This document shows positions 18,909 through 27,147 of a stretch of DNA of 64,000 nt, in pieces. Source of the stretch: CAZTHK01 sp964613215 (GTDB lineage: Bacteria > Krumholzibacteriota > Krumholzibacteriia > Krumholzibacteriales > CAZTHK01); NCBI GenBank assembly GCA_964613215.1, contig CAZTHK010000006.1, positions 62,001 through 126,000 of the forward strand, written 5' to 3'. The notes under the pieces were generated by a model. The model saw nothing but the letters and a program-made list of their open reading frames with translations, was not told where the DNA came from and did no database searches. Each line of letters begins with the position of its first letter. Within the stretch, counting starts at the first letter, position 1. The position numbers and the translations under genes are program-made.

Positions 18909-19040
18909 CTTTAGCCGGTCCGGAGGCTATCCTAAATCAAGGAAAAGCCCGAGGACCTATCCCGGATTACGGTTATCCGGCTTCCGGGAGTATAGAATGA
19001 TTTAATTTATTCTGTTGTAACCAGATGCGAGAAGGAGAAA

Positions 19041-19598
19041 ATGGAAATGAAACTGGAAGATTACGAACTCGGTGGAACCGCGCTTCGCTCTTCCGATATA
19101 AAGGAGGGAAAGGTTCTCTCCACCCAGTGGAAACCTGACCTGGCCTACGCATGGGATGACGGGGTGGCCATCGGGCGCTATCTGGCCGAACTGAAGAATG
19201 GGCGTATCATCGGAAGGGCCTGTTACGAATGCCACCGTATCATGATTCCCCCCAGGATGTTCTGCGAGCTGTGCTTCCGGCCCACCGATCAATGGGTTTA
19301 CCTGGAGGAGACCGGCACGGTGAATACATTCAGTATCGTGCATGTCAACTGGGATGCCTCCAGAAGGAGCAAGGATGAGCCCCCTTTGATTCCCGCCGTT
19401 ATCGAGATAGACGGAGCATCCGGAGGAATGGGGATAATGCATATGATAAGCGGGGTGGATCCCGGAGATGTAAAGATCGGAATGAAGGTAAGGGCGGTGT
19501 GGAAGAAGGAGGAGGAGAGGACCGGAGCGATCACCGACATCCTCTACTTCAAGCCCGTAAAGGGCGGAGGGAAGAAGAAAAAGAGCAAAAAGAAATAA
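19041..19598 (+). CDS. DUF35 zinc-ribbon/OB-fold protein (subunit 3)
   Basis: A 185-residue acyl-CoA-associated protein. An N-terminal helix region is followed by a rubredoxin-like zinc ribbon, CYECHRIMIPPRMFCELC (two CxxC pairs, about residues 60-77), and an OB-fold (about 85-170). DUF35 partners bridge CoA transfer between active sites in thiolase complexes. The C-terminal tail is unusually lysine-rich (KKKKSKKK). Two starts are possible: ATG 19041 is only 3 bases from GGAG, and ATG 19047 is 9 bases away, so 19047 may be the real one. Preceded by 130 bp without a gene, same strand as the thiolase pair. Confidence 0.87.
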   Translation: MEMKLEDYELGGTALRSSDIKEGKVLSTQWKPDLAYAWDDGVAIGRYLAELKNGRIIGRACYECHRIMIPPRMFCELCFRPTDQWVYLEETGTVNTFSIVHVNWDASRRSKDEPPLIPAVIEIDGASGGMGIMHMISGVDPGDVKIGMKVRAVWKKEEERTGAITDILYFKPVKGGGKKKKSKKK

Positions 19599-19626
19599 TG
19601 CCGGATATAAAAGGAGAGGAGTGGAT

Positions 19627-20100
19627 ATGGCAATAACGGAGAGATTTACCAACACCACCAGGCCGACCTTCTGGGAGGGAAGGATACCGGTGGACTATCA
19701 GTACACCTTCGGCCTGGCCGGTGAAAAATTCTTCAGGGCCATAAAAGACCAGGGGACCTTTATGGCTACCTACTGCGCTACCTGCGATATAGCCTACCTG
19801 CCTCCCAAGATATACTGCGACAGGTGTTTCACCAAACTGGAGGAGTATATCGATGTGGGAACCCGGGGATGCGTGGAAACTTTTACCGTTTCATTCCATG
19901 ACATGGACGGTTCGGTCAAGGAGAAACCCACCATCCTTGCTTTCATCCGGATAGATGGAACGGACGGGGGCCTGATTCACTACATCCTGGGAATAGAGCC
20001 CTCAGAAATTGCAATAGGTATGCCCGTGGAAGCCAGACTCAAACCCAAGAACAAGAGGGAAGGTTCGATAGAGGATATCCTGGGATTTGAACCTGTGTAG
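19627..20100 (+). CDS. DUF35 zinc-ribbon/OB-fold protein (subunit 4)
   Basis: A 157-residue relative of subunit 3 with its own zinc ribbon (YCATCDIAYLPPKIYCDRC) and OB-fold (RGCVETFTVSFHD to the end). ATG 19627 is preferred over GTG 19621, because AAGGAGAGG then lies at normal distance. Having two different DUF35 proteins matched to two different thiolase-like proteins suggests each DUF35 pairs with one thiolase subunit. It is the last gene of the operon; strong hairpins follow at 20177. Confidence 0.87.
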   Translation: MAITERFTNTTRPTFWEGRIPVDYQYTFGLAGEKFFRAIKDQGTFMATYCATCDIAYLPPKIYCDRCFTKLEEYIDVGTRGCVETFTVSFHDMDGSVKEKPTILAFIRIDGTDGGLIHYILGIEPSEIAIGMPVEARLKPKNKREGSIEDILGFEPV

Positions 20101-20176
20101 CAGCCCCGGAACGAAAAAATGCTTTTCCTGTAACCGTTATTAATTCTGGATCAGCTGTAAAGGGATATATAAATTC

Positions 20177-20208
20177 GAAGGGAAGAGAGTTTGCTCTCTC
20201 TTCCCTTC
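20177..20208 (+). terminator. 13-bp perfect hairpin after the thiolase-DUF35 operon
   Basis: GAAGGGAAGAGAG (20177-20189) and CTCTCTTCCCTTC (20196-20208) form a perfect 13-bp stem with a 6-base loop. No U-tract follows directly, so it may be an mRNA 3'-end stabiliser or part of a larger RNA with the next element rather than an intrinsic terminator. Confidence 0.6.
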
Positions 20209-20238
20209 CGTCCCTGAGGCTTTTCGCTACTGTTGCTC

Positions 20239-20296
20239 AGGTTGCCTCCATTTCGGCAACCTAAAGGTTCACCTTTAACGATGGAGGGCGTTTTTT
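20239..20296 (+). terminator. intrinsic terminator with a competing hairpin
   Basis: GCCTCCAT (20244-20251) pairs with ATGGAGGGC (20281-20289, one bulge), enclosing AAAGGT-TC-ACCTTT, and is followed by GTTTTTT: a Rho-independent terminator. AGGTTGCC (20239-20246) and GGCAACCT (20255-20262) form a perfect alternative stem that uses part of the same bases, so the two folds exclude each other. This resembles an attenuator, but no gene follows on this strand. Confidence 0.55.
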
Positions 20297-20595
20297 CAAT
20301 TCAAGGCACCCTGGTAAACCGGGTACCCTGCGGGCTCACCTTTGATTCTAATACATAAACTAACAATTATCGTGCCAACTCATTAAATAAAATCAAATGT
20401 TTGAAAAAGATATTCCAGGATTGTGGAAAAAGTGGAAAACAATCATAACTTACACATCGACAAGCTATTAGGTTATTCGCTCATTGTTGATATGTTGTTA
20501 TGAAGTGTTGATATTCAGGCAAATAAGCACTTTTGCCCATTATAAGGCAAATTTAAATTATTTAACAGATAGCGGGTTGGCGTAAAATTATTTAC
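20297..20595. other. AT-rich intergenic region between convergent transcripts
   Basis: Roughly 300 bp with no gene, strongly AT-rich. A weak inverted repeat TTTGCC...GGCAAA near 20532-20552 could end pyruvate-kinase transcription on the minus strand, but no T-tract supports it. Confidence 0.35.
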
Positions 20596-22029
20596 TCAGA
20601 TGTGCAAGACATGAACAGAATTAGTTCTTGTTCTCGCCTTGGTGGGTATCCCGGCGGTAAGAACAACATCTCCTTTGAATCCCGCCTCCTTTACCTTCTC
20701 CCTTACTATGGCGAATATACGGTCGGTGGTTTCTATCCTCTCCACAGGTATTGCCCTGACTCCCCAAACCAGTGCCATATGCCTGATTACCGGAGAGGAA
20801 TCGGTGAGTGCCAGTATGGGAACATCCGGCCTCAATCTCGCCATAATCCTTGCTGTTCTGCCGGTATGGGTGAGACAGGCAATGGCGGATGCATCCATCC
20901 GCGAGGATATCTTTGCAGCGCCTACACATACAGCTGCGGATAGCCGTTCCCCCTTCCTTCCGCATTCATCCTCGGACTGAGGCATATTTATCAGAGCCTC
21001 CCTGGAAAGATAGGAAGCTACCCGGGTATCTCCGTACTTCTCCACCTCCTCGATTATCCGGCTCATTATGGAGACACTCTCCACCGGGTATTTGCCCGTG
21101 GCGGTTTCGGCGGAAAGCATCACCGCATCAGTTCCGTCCAGCACCGCATTGGCCACATCACTGGCCTCAGCCCTGGTGGGTCTCTCCGAGTGGACCATCG
21201 ATTCCAGCATCTGGGTGGCGGTTATAACCGGTTTTCCCATCTTCACGCTCTTCTCGATCAGTGATTTCTGAACCAGTGGTACCTCCTCGGTGGGTATCTC
21301 CACCCCCAGGTCTCCCCTGGCTATCATTATCGCATCGGCTACATCCAGGATTTCAGTTATAGAATCCAGCGCCTCCCTTTTCTCTATCTTGGCCACCACC
21401 TTGGAGGATGCTCCCCTGTCCTTCAGAATCCATTTCAGCTCCCTGATCTCGTCCGCTTTCTTAACAAAAGAGAGCGCTACATAATCAAATCCCAGTTTTA
21501 TTCCGTACTCGATATCCTCCCTGTCACTTTCGGTCAGAGCAGCAGTACTTATATTCACGCCGGGAAGGTTAACTCCTTTCCTGGGAGTAAGTACCCCGCC
21601 GTGTATTACCCGGCATCTGACCAGGTCATCCTCTACTTCTTCCACCTGAAGGTGGATTATACCATCCGCCATATAGACATTGTCACCCTCTGATACATCC
21701 CTGGGCAGGTTCATGTAATCGACCGTTACCGTTTTTTCACCACTCTCTCCTCCATCCCGCGTGGTCAGAGTGAGAATCTCATTATCGTTAACCAGCATCT
21801 CGCCTCCGGGCACCTCGCCGATCCTGATCTTCGGACCCTGGAGATCCTGCATTATGGCCACATCATCGTTAATTTTCCGTATTCTCTCTACTATTTCACC
21901 CTTGTCCTCACGCTTTCCATGGGAAAAATTTATCCTGGCTATATTCATCCCTTCATCCACCATCCTCCTCAAGGTCTGTTTGTCCGATGATGCCGGTCCA
22001 ATGGTGCATACGATCTTTGCTCTCCTCAA
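20596..22029 (-). CDS. pyk: pyruvate kinase
   Basis: Last step of glycolysis, phosphoenolpyruvate plus ADP to pyruvate plus ATP. The 477-residue length is typical of the bacterial enzyme. Visible features: RRAKIVCTIGPAS at the start, ARINFSHG, LQGPKIRIGE, MIARGDLGVEIP with the metal and substrate ligands, and SAETATGKYP. The C-terminal allosteric domain is present (CLTHTGRTARIMARLRPDVP). I place the start at TTG 22029, with GGAGGT six bases upstream; an in-frame GTG ten codons earlier would put the SD inside the gene. Monocistronic by context. Confidence 0.95.
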   Translation of the reverse strand: MRRAKIVCTIGPASSDKQTLRRMVDEGMNIARINFSHGKREDKGEIVERIRKINDDVAIMQDLQGPKIRIGEVPGGEMLVNDNEILTLTTRDGGESGEKTVTVDYMNLPRDVSEGDNVYMADGIIHLQVEEVEDDLVRCRVIHGGVLTPRKGVNLPGVNISTAALTESDREDIEYGIKLGFDYVALSFVKKADEIRELKWILKDRGASSKVVAKIEKREALDSITEILDVADAIMIARGDLGVEIPTEEVPLVQKSLIEKSVKMGKPVITATQMLESMVHSERPTRAEASDVANAVLDGTDAVMLSAETATGKYPVESVSIMSRIIEEVEKYGDTRVASYLSREALINMPQSEDECGRKGERLSAAVCVGAAKISSRMDASAIACLTHTGRTARIMARLRPDVPILALTDSSPVIRHMALVWGVRAIPVERIETTDRIFAIVREKVKEAGFKGDVVLTAGIPTKARTRTNSVHVLHI

Positions 22030-22287
22030 ATTAATACCTCCAGACTTCTCCCGGATCACTCCCGGCTTTCATCCCGCCACCCACCGGCTGTGATTCCGGC
22101 ATCTAAATTATATGGTCCCGGAACTTCAGCTCTTTATTTTAATAGCTCCCAGTTACATATCAAGACTATTCGACAAAGGGTTGCTTTTCTGTTAACTTAA
22201 GCTATCGACATTCAACAGATATCGGCCGGAAATGTTTTTTACCTTAATATCGTCATCCCCCGGCTGTTTCTTTAAAGGTAAATTATT

Positions 22288-23415
22288 TTGAGGAAGCAAG
22301 TTTTACATGTCATATATTCACTGTTCCGCGGAGGAGCGGAGAAACATATAGAGACAATAGCCACCGCCCCCTCAACTAAATACCGGCATCTGGTCTGTTC
22401 CCTGACCTCCGGCGACGAATTGGTGGATAGTATGAGATCAGCCGGTATCCCTGTATTTCTGCTGGGCAAGAAATTCAGGGGCGATCCCGGAGTCATGCTG
22501 CCTCTGGTAAGATTGATAAGAGACCAGAGAGTGGATATAATCCATCTCCATAATACTTCGGGAACATTCTGGGGAACCCTGGCAGCCATTCTGGCCCGCA
22601 CTTCCATACCGATAGTAAGAACGGAACACAGTCCTTACATTCCGGCCAGATCACCACTGCTGTACCGCTCTCTCCATTCCTACCTTACCGGAAGGAGCGA
22701 GAAGATCATATGCGTATCGGATCATGTGAAAAAAAGCCTGATAGCGAATCTGCCCCGGTGGAAGGATAAGTACGTTACCATCCACAACGGCATTAACATA
22801 GACAAATTCAAGACATCCTTGAGCAGGAAGGAATGCAGAAGCCGGTTTAAGCTGCCCGCCGATGCTGGAATCGTCGGTACCATCGGACGTCTGATAGCCC
22901 TGAAAAACCACGCCCGTCTTATTCAATCTCTGCCTGCCGTTAGAAAGGAGGTCAAGGATGTTCACCTGGTCATCCTGGGTGAAGGGGAGCTTAAATCAAA
23001 ACTCCGGCAGTTGTCTGTCGACTTCGGAGTAAGCGATTCCGTTTCATTTCTCCCTTCTACCGATGATATAGACGAATTCCTGAGGTCCCTGGACGTTTAC
23101 ATTCTTCCCTCCCTCTCAGAAGGTCTTCCCCTCACCCTGCTGGAGGCCCTTGCAGCAGGGATCCCCGCAGTGGCCTCCTCAGTGGGAGGTATTCCTGAAA
23201 TTATAAAAGACGGCTATGACGGCTATCTGATATCTCCGGTCAAAGAAGATGAGATAGCCGGAAGGATAACTGACCTGCTGCGCCATGGGAACACAGCAGC
23301 GGATTTCGCCAGGCGGGGAGAAGAGACAGTCAGGGACAGATTCTCTGCAGAACAGATGATCTCGAGAACAGAAGAATTGTACGACAAACTTCCCCCTGCC
23401 GGCAGCGGGGATTGA
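22288..23415 (+). CDS. GT4-family glycosyltransferase
   Basis: A 375-residue GT-B retaining glycosyltransferase, probably in envelope polysaccharide or glycolipid synthesis at the cytoplasmic membrane face. N-terminal domain: VLHVIYSLFRGGAEKHIET and DIIHLHNTSGTFWGTLAA. C-terminal domain: GTIGRLIALKNHARLIQSL and the EX7E nucleotide-sugar motif in PSLSEGLPLTLLEALAAGIP, followed by SVGGIPEII. The start is TTG 22288, with AAAGGT eight bases upstream. It stands alone, so donor and acceptor cannot be inferred. Confidence 0.9.
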   Translation: MRKQVLHVIYSLFRGGAEKHIETIATAPSTKYRHLVCSLTSGDELVDSMRSAGIPVFLLGKKFRGDPGVMLPLVRLIRDQRVDIIHLHNTSGTFWGTLAAILARTSIPIVRTEHSPYIPARSPLLYRSLHSYLTGRSEKIICVSDHVKKSLIANLPRWKDKYVTIHNGINIDKFKTSLSRKECRSRFKLPADAGIVGTIGRLIALKNHARLIQSLPAVRKEVKDVHLVILGEGELKSKLRQLSVDFGVSDSVSFLPSTDDIDEFLRSLDVYILPSLSEGLPLTLLEALAAGIPAVASSVGGIPEIIKDGYDGYLISPVKEDEIAGRITDLLRHGNTAADFARRGEETVRDRFSAEQMISRTEELYDKLPPAGSGD

Positions 23416-23747
23416 GAAATATGTACCGTTGTCACAATCCAACAGATCTGACATGGCCAATCCTCAAAAACAACCCTTAAAAGCGCAAATGTGATATTTT
23501 TTCTTGCGCTTCATGCCCTTGATATCTCAACCCCCCTGTGGGGCGCGGCTTACTGATTTGCCACAGACAGATAGAGGCAGCGGCCAGTTCTTCCTGACTC
23601 TTGCAACCAAAAATCCTTACCCCTCCTCAGATTGGGAGCTCTGAAAATAGCCGGCACCGGATAATCGAAAAAACAGCAGAGAGCCGGGGATACCGCCGGA
23701 TTAAATATCTTGAACTCAATGTAGTATTGTCTTAAATTGTTGTTAAC
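23416..23747. other. intergenic region with an unassigned inverted repeat
   Basis: No gene found. AAGCGCAA (23481-23488) and TTGCGCTT (23504-23511) form an 8-bp inverted repeat with T-tract in its loop, which is not a normal terminator. The aldo/keto reductase start at 23748 has no strong SD. Confidence 0.35.
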
Positions 23748-24758
23748 ATGAATTTAAGAAAACTTGGAAAGACAGACCTGGAAGTCTCGGTTATAGGATT
23801 TGGCGGTATTCCCATACAGAGACTATCCATCAAGGAATCTGAAAAGGTTCTGCTTCATGCTCTGGACCGGGGAATCAACTTCTTCGATACTGCCAGGGGT
23901 TACACCGACAGTGAAGATAAGATGGGAAGGGCCCTCTCCGGCCACCGCGATAAAATCATTCTGGCTTCCAAAGCACTCTCCAGGGGAGCCGGGGGAATGA
24001 GAAGGGAGCTGGAAACCAGCCTCCGGAAGCTCCGCACCAGCTTTATCGATCTTTATCAGTGTCACTCGGTGGGCAGCATGGAAGAACTGGATAAACTCAT
24101 ATCCGGCAGAGGAGCTTACCGGGCTCTGGAAAAAGCCCGGCAGGAGGGCAAGATCCGCTGGACAGGCTTTACCAGCCATTCCCGTGAGGTCACCATGAAG
24201 GCTCTGGAAACTGATCTCTTCGACACCATTCAGATTCCATTCAGTATAATAGAAAACGACTGGAAGAAGGATGTTATCCCGCTGGCCGGGGAGAAGGGAA
24301 CCGGTGTAATAGGAATGAAACCCATTGCCGGGGGAGCCATCCAGAATGCCTCCGCCTCCCTGCGCTACATCGTAACCGAAGGAGTGGATGTGGCTATCCC
24401 GGGAATGGACACGGTAACCCAGGTTGACCAGAATGCATCTGTTGGCCGGGAAGAGCCAGCCCCCCCGACCGAATCTGAGATGGGGGAACTGCTGAAAGAA
24501 AAGGAACAGTGGGGAGAGAAATTCTGCCGCCGCTGTGGGTACTGCATGCCATGCCCTGAAGGTCTTAAAATACCCTTTCTTTTTATTATCCAGGGATACT
24601 ACAGCCGCTATGGCCTTCAGGCCTGGGCCCTTCAGCGCCTGAACAAACTTGATAAATCATATTCGGATTGCACCGCCTGCGGGGAATGCCTGGAGAAATG
24701 CCCCTATCAGCTTCCCATACCGGATATGATGGAACAGTTTGCCGAAGAAATGGAATGA
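23748..24758 (+). CDS. aldo/keto reductase with C-terminal 4Fe-4S ferredoxin-like domain
   Basis: A 336-residue cytoplasmic oxidoreductase. Residues 1-260 form the aldo/keto reductase TIM barrel with the catalytic set Asp and Tyr in NFFDTARGYTDSE, Lys in ILASKAL and His in QCHSVGS. From about 262 a cysteine-rich tail begins: FCRRCGYCMPCPEG and, after a helix, CTACGECLEKCPYQLP, which can hold iron-sulfur clusters. This architecture is common in anaerobes and suggests electron exchange with ferredoxin as well as NAD(P)H. Substrate unknown, no operon partner. Confidence 0.9.
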   Translation: MNLRKLGKTDLEVSVIGFGGIPIQRLSIKESEKVLLHALDRGINFFDTARGYTDSEDKMGRALSGHRDKIILASKALSRGAGGMRRELETSLRKLRTSFIDLYQCHSVGSMEELDKLISGRGAYRALEKARQEGKIRWTGFTSHSREVTMKALETDLFDTIQIPFSIIENDWKKDVIPLAGEKGTGVIGMKPIAGGAIQNASASLRYIVTEGVDVAIPGMDTVTQVDQNASVGREEPAPPTESEMGELLKEKEQWGEKFCRRCGYCMPCPEGLKIPFLFIIQGYYSRYGLQAWALQRLNKLDKSYSDCTACGECLEKCPYQLPIPDMMEQFAEEME

Positions 24759-25158
24759 TCAAATCAGGCAGGTTCCATGGTCATCACCCACCTTTACCTT
24801 CAGCAAGAATTGGTGCAGGGATTGAGTTTCAGCGGGACTTATATAAAATTCCCCGGTATTTAAAAAACTTCCCCCCGGCAGGTTTAAATTTATTATATTA
24901 AAAATGTGTTGACACCAAAGAGGAGGTTAAATAAAAATTAGGTTATAAAAAATGTTACCAGGCGGGGAACAGGACTTACTTTTGCAATAATGCTAAAATG
25001 AAGTTCCTCAATGGAGTGATTGGCAAGATTTTTTAATATGGCTGCAAGAAATTCTTTCAGCTGATATTAAGGGGGTGATTTTAGAGGGCCGTATCTGTTC
25101 TAGAAATGTTAAGCCTTAATGTATACGGATGAGCCAGAATCCGAGGGGAGGATTTGAA
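24759..25158. other. long leader upstream of the secreted protein gene
   Basis: About 400 bp, AT-rich in its middle. A TTGACA at about 24909 has no convincing -10 partner. The last 20 bp carry GGGGAGGA, the SD for the gene at 25159. The length leaves room for a regulatory leader, but I see no recognisable RNA element. Confidence 0.35.
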
Positions 25159-25707
25159 ATGAAAAAGTTGTTAATACTCGGCATAGCGCTTCTGCTGATC
25201 AGCGGAAATGCTGTGGCCCAGGGCGGCTATGGATATATCGGGTTGTTTGTCGATGACATGCACAGCACCTGGTGTACTACCGCCTCCAGCTTCGATATGT
25301 ACGTATGGTGCCTGCCCAGCACAAATGGCATGATGGGGTTCGAGCACGCCATCAGCTATCCGGGAAACATAATACCAAGTACGGTTACCAGCAATAGTTC
25401 AGTAATATCTGTTTGCATGGGAGACCTTTCAAGCGGTATTAGCTGCGGTCTTAATGCCTGTGAGGAGGATTGGATCTGGACCCACAAACAGACCCTTTTT
25501 GTTACGGATGGCGTGCAGACAAATATCGAAATCATAGAACATCCCGACGTGGGAGCATACCAGTTTACCAACTGTGAAGACGGCTTTCCAATTGAGGCCT
25601 GTGTAAAGTTCACCGACATCATGGTAAATACGGATCCCACCTCTCCCTCCTGTGTAAGAGGCACCGGTGAAGAAAGCTGGGGAGCTATCAAGTCGTTATA
25701 CAAGTAA
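25159..25707 (+). CDS. secreted Cys-rich protein of unknown function
   Basis: A 182-residue protein with a clean signal peptide (MKKLLILGIALLLISGNAVAQ). The mature part opens with GYGYIGLFVDDMHSTWC, and has several Cys (WC, WCLPS, SVCMGD, GISCGLNACEED, TNCEDGFPIEACVKF, SPSC), suitable for disulfides in the periplasm or outside. I recall similar secreted proteins in uncultured FCB lineages, often in many copies per genome, but know no function. The ATG at 25159 is preceded by GGGGAGGA; ten extra in-frame codons upstream are not a signal. An intrinsic terminator follows. Confidence 0.8.
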   Translation: MKKLLILGIALLLISGNAVAQGGYGYIGLFVDDMHSTWCTTASSFDMYVWCLPSTNGMMGFEHAISYPGNIIPSTVTSNSSVISVCMGDLSSGISCGLNACEEDWIWTHKQTLFVTDGVQTNIEIIEHPDVGAYQFTNCEDGFPIEACVKFTDIMVNTDPTSPSCVRGTGEESWGAIKSLYK

Positions 25708-25730
25708 GCCTTATTCAATACCTTTAACCG

Positions 25731-25768
25731 GGAGCGGGCTGTTATCAATCAGGGTCCGCTCCTTTTTT
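25731..25768 (+). terminator. intrinsic terminator after the secreted protein gene
   Basis: GGAGCGG (25731-25737) pairs with CCGCTCC (25756-25762), followed directly by TTTTTT. It is placed 24 bases after the stop codon. Confidence 0.75.
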
Positions 25769-25853
25769 GTTTGATACCACCATTTCAAATATAGATAAAT
25801 GAACCCCTGCCGGTATGCTGGCACAGGTTCGTCCCGCCGGGATAAATCCGACA

Positions 25854-26783
25854 TTAATCCTCCTTGCCGATCCCGGCCAGCTGTTCTACTGTCTTCTTCG
25901 CCAGATTCATCCTGATCCCGGACTCATCTTCGAATCCGGTTACCACACCCATCCGGTTCCGGTAGCTGAAAATCAGAATTCTTCCCCTGTACCTGTCATC
26001 ACCCTCTGCTGCCAGGAATATCTCTCCGCCTGAATCCACCTCTTCCGCTTCCACACCCAGCCTCTCCCGGTACCAGTTGAATACATCATTGTAATCCATA
26101 TCCTCATGGGAGGGAAAAATGTATAGCCGGCCCTCTGCATTCTCCTTTTTATAATCGGCAACCAGCGCCGGGGGGAATTCAGTGCTTCCCAGAACTCCCT
26201 GGTTGATAAAGTTAATGCTTCGCTCCACCATTCCGTCCCCGGGAAAACAATCCAACTCCGGGGGCAGCTTGCCCGCCTCCGTGATACCTCCGGCAATTCG
26301 CCGGGCAAACTTCTTCATGGCCTCTTCCGGCCCGCTTCCCTCCGAGTATACCATCACCTTCACGTAATAACTCCCCTTCCACATGTGCAGGGAGTATGAA
26401 TCTCCGAAGGAGTCATTGCCTATGGAGTACTGCTGCGAATCCGGGGTTCTGAACTGGCTGAATATGCCGAAGGCCATCAGGGGAGAAGAGTGCCGGTAGA
26501 TCTCCAGATTCAGCGATTCGTCCTCACCGGAAACATAAGGCTGGGCGGTTACACAACTGAAGTCATAGGTCAGAAAGTGCTCTGCCGCACCATTGATAAA
26601 TTCCCATAGATTTGCCGGGCCGTAGGTGGAAGGCCGGCCATCCCTCTTCCACCCCTCGATCTCTCCAGATGAGGGAAGAAAATCCGGGGGTGAACATTCA
26701 CTTGCCCTGACACCTGCACATAAGCAGAATAAAACAAGTACAATAGCGGCAGATTTCTGCAAGATTCCTGTTATTGAATTCAT
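25854..26783 (-). CDS. DUF6599-family exported protein
   Basis: A 309-residue exported protein with a signal peptide (hydrophobic core about residues 9-24, ending VRASEC; the Cys after SE could be a lipid site but the lipobox is poor). WKRDGRPSTYGPANLWEFINGAAEHFLTYDF and LEIYRHSSPLMAFGIFSQFR are characteristic of DUF6599 proteins. Function unknown. The start at ATG 26783 is preceded by AAGGAGA. It converges with the secreted protein gene. Confidence 0.75.
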   Translation of the reverse strand: MNSITGILQKSAAIVLVLFCLCAGVRASECSPPDFLPSSGEIEGWKRDGRPSTYGPANLWEFINGAAEHFLTYDFSCVTAQPYVSGEDESLNLEIYRHSSPLMAFGIFSQFRTPDSQQYSIGNDSFGDSYSLHMWKGSYYVKVMVYSEGSGPEEAMKKFARRIAGGITEAGKLPPELDCFPGDGMVERSINFINQGVLGSTEFPPALVADYKKENAEGRLYIFPSHEDMDYNDVFNWYRERLGVEAEEVDSGGEIFLAAEGDDRYRGRILIFSYRNRMGVVTGFEDESGIRMNLAKKTVEQLAGIGKED

Positions 26784-27147
26784 AGTCTTCTCCTTACCTG
26801 AGGGAATTATCATCTCCCCACCCTGAAATACGACTCAAGCTCTGACCCACTCCATGGAGATTCAACCATGGCCACCTTTGACCCCTTTGCCGGATTATAT
26901 ACCCCCGGCCGGAAAAATGCAACGTACTGGAGAACCGGCCGGAGACAATAGCAGCTATTTACCCGCTATGGCAAATTTGCTTTGTTTTTGACAACCCCAA
27001 TCAACAAAACTGAGATCAATGGATAAGGGAACTCCCGGATGTTATTAATATTGAATATTGCCGGCATATCGTTTAACTTCATTAACAAAAGCTGATTTTC
27101 CGAAGCTATGGACCTGATACTATAATAAGTCAGAGGTGAAGATATAA
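26784..27147. other. divergent intergenic region
   Basis: Separates the minus-strand DUF6599 gene from the plus-strand histidine kinase, so it should hold both promoters. I cannot assign clear -10/-35 boxes. No ORF is supported. Confidence 0.35.

Noticed and set aside
20177..20296. Possible SAM-I or cyclic-di-GMP riboswitch
   Set aside because: Some short words (GGCAACC; CGAAAAGCCTC on the minus strand) look familiar, but the conserved cores of those families are not present in order on either strand, and no gene is positioned to be controlled.
23481..23511. 8-bp inverted repeat considered as terminator of the GT4 gene
   Set aside because: The T-run is in the loop and not after the stem, and the stem is short.
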